DNA of 64,000 nucleotides from Deltaproteobacteria bacterium (GTDB taxonomy: Bacteria; Myxococcota_A; UBA796; CAJQPC01). A model generated the notes under the pieces. It was not told the origin of the DNA, made no database searches, and was given only the letters and a program-made list of their open reading frames with translations. Position numbers and translations under genes: made by a program. Shown here in pieces: positions 60,615 through 64,000 of this stretch; positions within the stretch are counted from its first letter, which is position 1, and each line of letters starts with the position of its first letter. The stretch covers positions 1 to 64,000 of the forward strand of contig JADKFE010000014.1 of NCBI GenBank assembly GCA_016717595.1, written 5' to 3'.

Positions 60615-61586
60615 ATGCGCTTCATTAGCCTGACTGTGCTCGCCCTCACCGCCGCCTCTTGCAGCGGTGGTGACAAAGAAGTCGTCGACACCCAGCCCCC
60701 CTGCGGTGTGGAGATCGACGAGACGATCCCCGCCGCTGGCGCCACCAACTTCTACTACCGCGGCGAGATCGAGTTCTACCTCTCCGACTCGGATGAGACC
60801 GCCACGCTCAGCATCGACGGTGTCACCGGCACGTCCTACCGGAACGAAGACAACGACGTCGTCTACTTCAAGCCCGACGCGCCGCTCTCCCCCAGCACCG
60901 CCTACACCGCGAAGCTCACCTACTGCACCGGCGAGGCCGAGGTCGGCTTCACCACGAGCGCGCTCGGCACCTCCATCGCCGACACCTCCTCGCTCATCGG
61001 CAAGGTCTACTCCCTCGACCTCCAGGCGGGCCGCGTGGTCATCCCCGAGGGCGTCGGCTCGGTGCTGGAGCAGTACCTCGACATCGTGATCTTCATGGAG
61101 GTCGCCTCGGCGGACGCCTCCACCATCCGCCTCTTCGGCGCCTTGGCCGACGAGGCCAACCCCAGCCAGCAAGACTACTGCTCCCAGACCTTGGCCTTCC
61201 CCGAGGCCGACTTCTCCGGCGCGCCCTTCTTCGAGATCGGCCCCGAGAGCACGAACATCGCCGTGGCCGGGTTTGAGGTCACCATCGACGACCTGCTCAT
61301 CTCCGGCACCTTCGCCGGTGACGGCTCCTACTGGGGCGGCGGCGTGCTCCAGGGCTCCGTGGACACCCGCGCGCTCGTCCCCCTCATCGAGGAGGGCGGC
61401 GAAGACAGCGCCGTCTGTGACATCGTCGCCGGGTTCGGCGTCGCCTGTGAGGTCTGCTCCTCCGACGGTCAGCCCTTCTGCCTGAGCATCAAGGCCGTGG
61501 ACTTGGGCGGCGAGGAGATCACCTCCACCAACCTGGAGGAGATCGCCATGTCCGACTGCCACGAGAACTGCCCCGCCCAGCGCTGA
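60615..61586 (+). CDS. Big_5/Ig-like-domain lipoprotein (1 of 3 tandem paralogues)
   Basis: This 323-aa lipoprotein has signal MRFISLTVLALTAASC. An N-terminal Ig-like domain of the Big_5 kind (PCGVEIDETIPAAGATNFYY, DNDVVYFKPDAPLSPSTAYT) is followed by a beta-rich region (SLIGKVYSLDLQAGRVVIPE, VTIDDLLISGTFAGDG). It ends with a Cys pair block (CDIVAGFGVACEVCSSDGQP). The same layout recurs in the next two genes. It is probably a surface protein. The function is unknown. Confidence 0.83.
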   Translation: MRFISLTVLALTAASCSGGDKEVVDTQPPCGVEIDETIPAAGATNFYYRGEIEFYLSDSDETATLSIDGVTGTSYRNEDNDVVYFKPDAPLSPSTAYTAKLTYCTGEAEVGFTTSALGTSIADTSSLIGKVYSLDLQAGRVVIPEGVGSVLEQYLDIVIFMEVASADASTIRLFGALADEANPSQQDYCSQTLAFPEADFSGAPFFEIGPESTNIAVAGFEVTIDDLLISGTFAGDGSYWGGGVLQGSVDTRALVPLIEEGGEDSAVCDIVAGFGVACEVCSSDGQPFCLSIKAVDLGGEEITSTNLEEIAMSDCHENCPAQR

Positions 61587-61637
61587 ACAACCCCGAGTGC
61601 ACGCTCTGATTCAGCGTCCCTGACGTTGTCCCCGATG

Positions 61638-61668
61638 AAGGGGAGGAGGCCAACCCCTCCTCCCCTTT
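61638..61668 (+). terminator. Terminator-like hairpin
   Basis: A perfect 12-bp stem AAGGGGAGGAGG / CCTCCTCCCCTT with a six-base loop (61638-61667) is followed by a short T run (TTTGTCG). It lies between two lipoprotein genes. The weak T-tract makes it an attenuator or partial terminator. Confidence 0.6.
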
Positions 61669-61711
61669 GTCGTCTCTCCCTCTCCGCTCCCCATCGAGCC
61701 CCGGAGCCCTC

Positions 61712-62746
61712 ATGTCCTTCCGACCGCTCAGCTTCACCCTCGCGCTCTTCGCCCTCGCGGCCTGCAACAAGGACTCCGTGAGCGTAGAGGACGACTCGGG
61801 CACACCGAGCACGGACAGCGCCGTCGAAGGCGACGCGGACGCCGACAGCGACGCCGACAGCGACACGGACTCCGACAGCGACGCCGACCTGCCCTGCGAG
61901 GCCGAGGTCATCTCGGTGACCCCCGACGACGGCGCCCAGGCGGTGGGCGTAGACGCCACCATCGTGGCCTTGTTCTCCGCGGCCGTCGCCCCCGAGGACG
62001 CGAGCCTCAGCCTCACCGGCCCAGACGGGCTCGTGAGCGGCGAGCTGGTGATGATCTCGGACGGCCTCGGCCTCAGCTTCACGCCCGGCGCGCCGCTTGA
62101 GCGTGACGCGGAGTACACGATCACCACCGCCGTCTGCGAAGACGAGGAGATCGCCGCGTTCACCACCATCGGAGATCCCATCTCCGACGTCACCGGCTAC
62201 ACCTACGACGTCAACCTCGCCGACGTCACCTGGAACAGCCCCAAGTCCGCGAGCCTGCTCATCGGCTCCATCGAGACCTCTCACCTCTTGTTCATGGTGG
62301 AGTCCATCGACACCAAGAACGACCTCATCGACCTCGTCGGCGCCGCGGGCTGGGACGACCCCAAGCTAGAGCAGTATCCCTGCGCCAGCCCCATCGACTT
62401 TGAGCCCGCGGAGTTCTCGACGAACCCGGCCTTTGGCGTTGGGCCTGCCAACGCGACCCTCGTGGTCTCAGGCTATGATGTGAACGTCTGGGATCTGGGC
62501 ATGTCGGGGACCTTCGCTTGGGACGGAGAGTCTCTGTTGAATGTGCAGATCACAGGAATGCTGGACGTGCGTGAGTTCACCGTCGGCTCGGTCGAGGCCT
62601 GTGATGCGGTCACCTTCCTCGGAGACAAATGCGTCGCCTGTCCAAACGACGGCGTGGAGGGCTGCCTGGAGGTGGACGCGACGATGGACGCCGCCTATTA
62701 CGCGCCAGGCGTCAGCGTCGATCCCACCTTGGTCCCCGAGTGTTAG
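61712..62746 (+). CDS. Big_5/Ig-like-domain lipoprotein with D-repeat linker (2 of 3)
   Basis: This 344-aa lipoprotein is called from ATG 61712 (MSFRPLSFTLALFALAAC), preceded by GGAG. An upstream in-frame start at 61667 lies inside the terminator hairpin and is rejected. A 19-residue alternating-Asp linker (residues 41-59) leads to an Ig-like domain (EAEVISVTPDDGAQAVGVDA, FTPGAPLERDAEYTITTAVC), then a beta region (DVTGYTYDVNLADVTWNSPK) and a final Cys block (CVACPNDGVEGCLEVDAT). It differs from paralogue 1 mainly in the added linker. Confidence 0.83.
   Translation: MSFRPLSFTLALFALAACNKDSVSVEDDSGTPSTDSAVEGDADADSDADSDTDSDSDADLPCEAEVISVTPDDGAQAVGVDATIVALFSAAVAPEDASLSLTGPDGLVSGELVMISDGLGLSFTPGAPLERDAEYTITTAVCEDEEIAAFTTIGDPISDVTGYTYDVNLADVTWNSPKSASLLIGSIETSHLLFMVESIDTKNDLIDLVGAAGWDDPKLEQYPCASPIDFEPAEFSTNPAFGVGPANATLVVSGYDVNVWDLGMSGTFAWDGESLLNVQITGMLDVREFTVGSVEACDAVTFLGDKCVACPNDGVEGCLEVDATMDAAYYAPGVSVDPTLVPEC
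61832..61888 (+). repeat. Asp-X codon repeat (19 codons)
   Basis: GAC alternates with GCG/GCC/AGC/ACG/TCC codons, giving the Asp linker of the second Ig-like lipoprotein. Confidence 0.9.
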
Positions 62747-62750
62747 GGCA

Positions 62751-63707
62751 GATCGGCGTCTAAGCTGCATCAGCGTCGGGCTTCTCTCCGTCGTCGGCGG
62801 GGCCTGCACCAAAGCGGACGCGCCGCACACCGACAGCAAACAGGACACCGCCGCCTGTGGGGTTCGCGTCACCGAGGCCCTGCCGCTCGACGGCGAGGCG
62901 AACCTGGGCACCAACGCCACGATCAGCCTGCAGCTCGACGGCGCGGTGCTTCAGGAGGACGTCGCGCTCTCCTTGAGCCCGCCCGCGCCGACGCGGGTGG
63001 CGGTCGGCCCCGATGAGCTGGTGTTCACCCCCGATGGGCCCCTCGCGCCCGAGACCGAGTACGTCTGGAGCGTCACGCTCTGCGGCCAGGAGCTCTCCAG
63101 CGGGCGCTTCACCACCCGCACCTACGGCGAGGCCGTGGGCCCACGAGACCTCGTCGACCGCGCGTTTCAGCTCGACACACGCAAAGGGCGCTGGGCCCTG
63201 GGCGCCTTAGAGGCCGAGTTTATCGCGCGCTACGGCGGCATTCTGCTGATCGAGGTCATCGAGGGGAACGCGAGCGCCCTCGACCTGCTCCTCGCGCCGG
63301 GCACCGACCTCAGCGGCACGATCGTCCAGTCCGTCGGCCCGCTGACGCGCAGCTCTGGCGTTCCGTTCCACCACAACCCCTACCTGGGGCTGCGTGTCGA
63401 GCAAATGGCGCTCACTCCGCCGAACGGGGCGGTGACGCTCTCCGATCTAAACCTCGAGCTCGCCTTCACGAACGCCGGCGTTGGCCTGAGCGATGGGCGC
63501 ATCAGCGCCACCGTAGATCTGCGTGAGCCGAGCGCCGAGGGCCTCGCCGAGCGTTGCGCGGCCTTTGAGGCGGAGCTTGGCGTGGGCTGCTCGCCCTGTG
63601 AGGACGGCGAGGCGGCCTGCGTGAGCGTGCAGATCGAGGGCGTCGGGGGCTGGCTCGTCGCCGGGCTACACCTCAAAGAAGAGGAGGCCGACGACACCGG
63701 CCGCTGA
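62751..63707 (+). CDS. Big_5/Ig-like-domain lipoprotein with damaged or unusual start (3 of 3)
   Basis: The open frame encodes a lipoprotein: RRLSCISVGLLSVVGGAC gives a textbook lipobox, then CGVRVTEALPLDGEANLGTN, FTPDGPLAPETEYVWSVTLC and a Cys block (CSPCEDGEAACVSVQ) aligned with the two upstream paralogues. No ATG, GTG or TTG lies in frame just before the signal peptide. Just upstream, agatcggcgt would become ag-ATG-CGG-CGT if one G were inserted, giving MRRLSCIS. I therefore suspect a one-base loss at about 62753-62754, or a non-standard start. The left end is approximate. It is downstream of paralogue 2 with almost no gap. Confidence 0.65.
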   Translation, partial: DRRLSCISVGLLSVVGGACTKADAPHTDSKQDTAACGVRVTEALPLDGEANLGTNATISLQLDGAVLQEDVALSLSPPAPTRVAVGPDELVFTPDGPLAPETEYVWSVTLCGQELSSGRFTTRTYGEAVGPRDLVDRAFQLDTRKGRWALGALEAEFIARYGGILLIEVIEGNASALDLLLAPGTDLSGTIVQSVGPLTRSSGVPFHHNPYLGLRVEQMALTPPNGAVTLSDLNLELAFTNAGVGLSDGRISATVDLREPSAEGLAERCAAFEAELGVGCSPCEDGEAACVSVQIEGVGGWLVAGLHLKEEEADDTGR

Positions 63708-63827
63708 GCGCTGCCTGATGAGCCCGCCAAACGTCCGGGGAAGGTCCAGGCGCGTTGGCGGGTCTGACCCATGAACCTGTCGCCCGCATCTCTTGACAGG
63801 ACAACACTTCGGAGGCAAGATCCACCG

Positions 63828-64000
63828 ATGCGCTCCTTCATCCTCTCCCTGCTCCTCGTGCTCTCCCCGGCCATGGCGGGCGACGCTACCCAGCCACACC
63901 CCCACCAGGGTGTGCTCAAGCCCTACCCGCAGCCGCCCAAGGCCGTGCCGCTCACCGCCGCCCAAGAGGCCACCCTGGCCACGGGCCAGCCGGTGTTTGT
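63828..64000 (+). CDS. Exported protein, 3' truncated by window
   Basis: ATG 63828 starts a Sec signal peptide MRSFILSLLLVLSPAMAG followed by a Pro-rich mature start (DATQPHPHQGVLKPYPQPPK) and an open frame to the window end. A GGAGG lies about 12 bases upstream. Only 57 residues are visible. No family can be assigned. Confidence 0.7.
   Translation, partial: MRSFILSLLLVLSPAMAGDATQPHPHQGVLKPYPQPPKAVPLTAAQEATLATGQPVF

Noticed and set aside
63793..63821. Promoter TTGACA before the last gene
   Set aside because: The -35 is perfect but the only -10 candidate (CAAGAT) is poor, and the Shine-Dalgarno GGAGG would fall inside the spacer.

Overview
The window is high-GC, densely coded DNA with no gap above about 300 bases. 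No rRNA, tRNA, transposase, phage gene or CRISPR array was seen. The gene content suggests a Gram-negative member of the Myxococcota (former Deltaproteobacteria) or a close relative. There are many lipoproteins with Asp-Ala/Ser/Thr linkers, a bacterial Ser/Thr kinase, a large FHA protein, CotH-type kinases, Lamin-Tail-Domain lipoproteins, HtrA, a BamD-like TPR protein, and a selenophosphate synthase whose active-site codon is an in-frame UGA. Assignment to this phylum is an inference from gene style, not from a marker gene.

Layout. 1-3.0 kb: five tandem paralogues of a small four-helix membrane protein that starts NPYAPP; the last is frameshifted. 3-8.5 kb: a repetitive lipoprotein, an orphan beta-class DNA methyltransferase, a large lipoprotein, a J-domain-like protein, a FAD amine/amino-acid oxidase and a small lipoprotein. 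8.6-14.4 kb: a TonB-dependent receptor with a lipoprotein partner, divergent from a subtilase whose C terminus carries four GLITDPLS repeats. 14.5-15.5 kb: selD, read through a Sec UGA followed by a SECIS-like hairpin. 15.5-20.3 kb: a tail-anchored kinase, an acidic envelope protein, and a gene pair ending in a DnaC-type helicase loader. 20.3-25.1 kb: two overlapping receptor-L-domain lipoproteins, an Old Yellow Enzyme and a DODA-type dioxygenase. 25.3-31.3 kb: a co-directional locus of LTD lipoprotein, porin, DUF4956 membrane protein, two CotH kinases and an LTD protein. 31.4-43.4 kb: a giant FHA protein, a DUF1015 protein, small envelope proteins, an exported TldD/TldE-like pair with only one active partner, an acidic protein, an adenosine deaminase and a D-repeat lipoprotein. 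43.5-48.5 kb: sulfatase-TPR, redoxin and DsbD-N-like genes plus a metallophosphatase. 48.6-55.9 kb: an overlapping TrkH, CPA2 antiporter-NTPase fusion and MscS operon. 56-64 kb: an SDR, a lipid kinase, a BamD-like protein, HtrA, DUF1844, three tandem Ig-like lipoproteins and a truncated exported protein.

Two co-transcribed units stand out as possible systems. The first is the trkH / antiporter-NTPase (1507 aa) / mscS operon, which joins K+ uptake, cation/proton exchange and pressure release in overlapping genes, with a P-loop-like domain replacing the usual nucleotide-binding regulator. The second is the LTD-porin-DUF4956-CotH-CotH-LTD locus, an apparent surface phosphorylation or assembly module. 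Several genes show single-base frame breaks (about 2867, about 37423 and about 62753). These may be assembly errors or real decay, and they should be checked before those ends are trusted.
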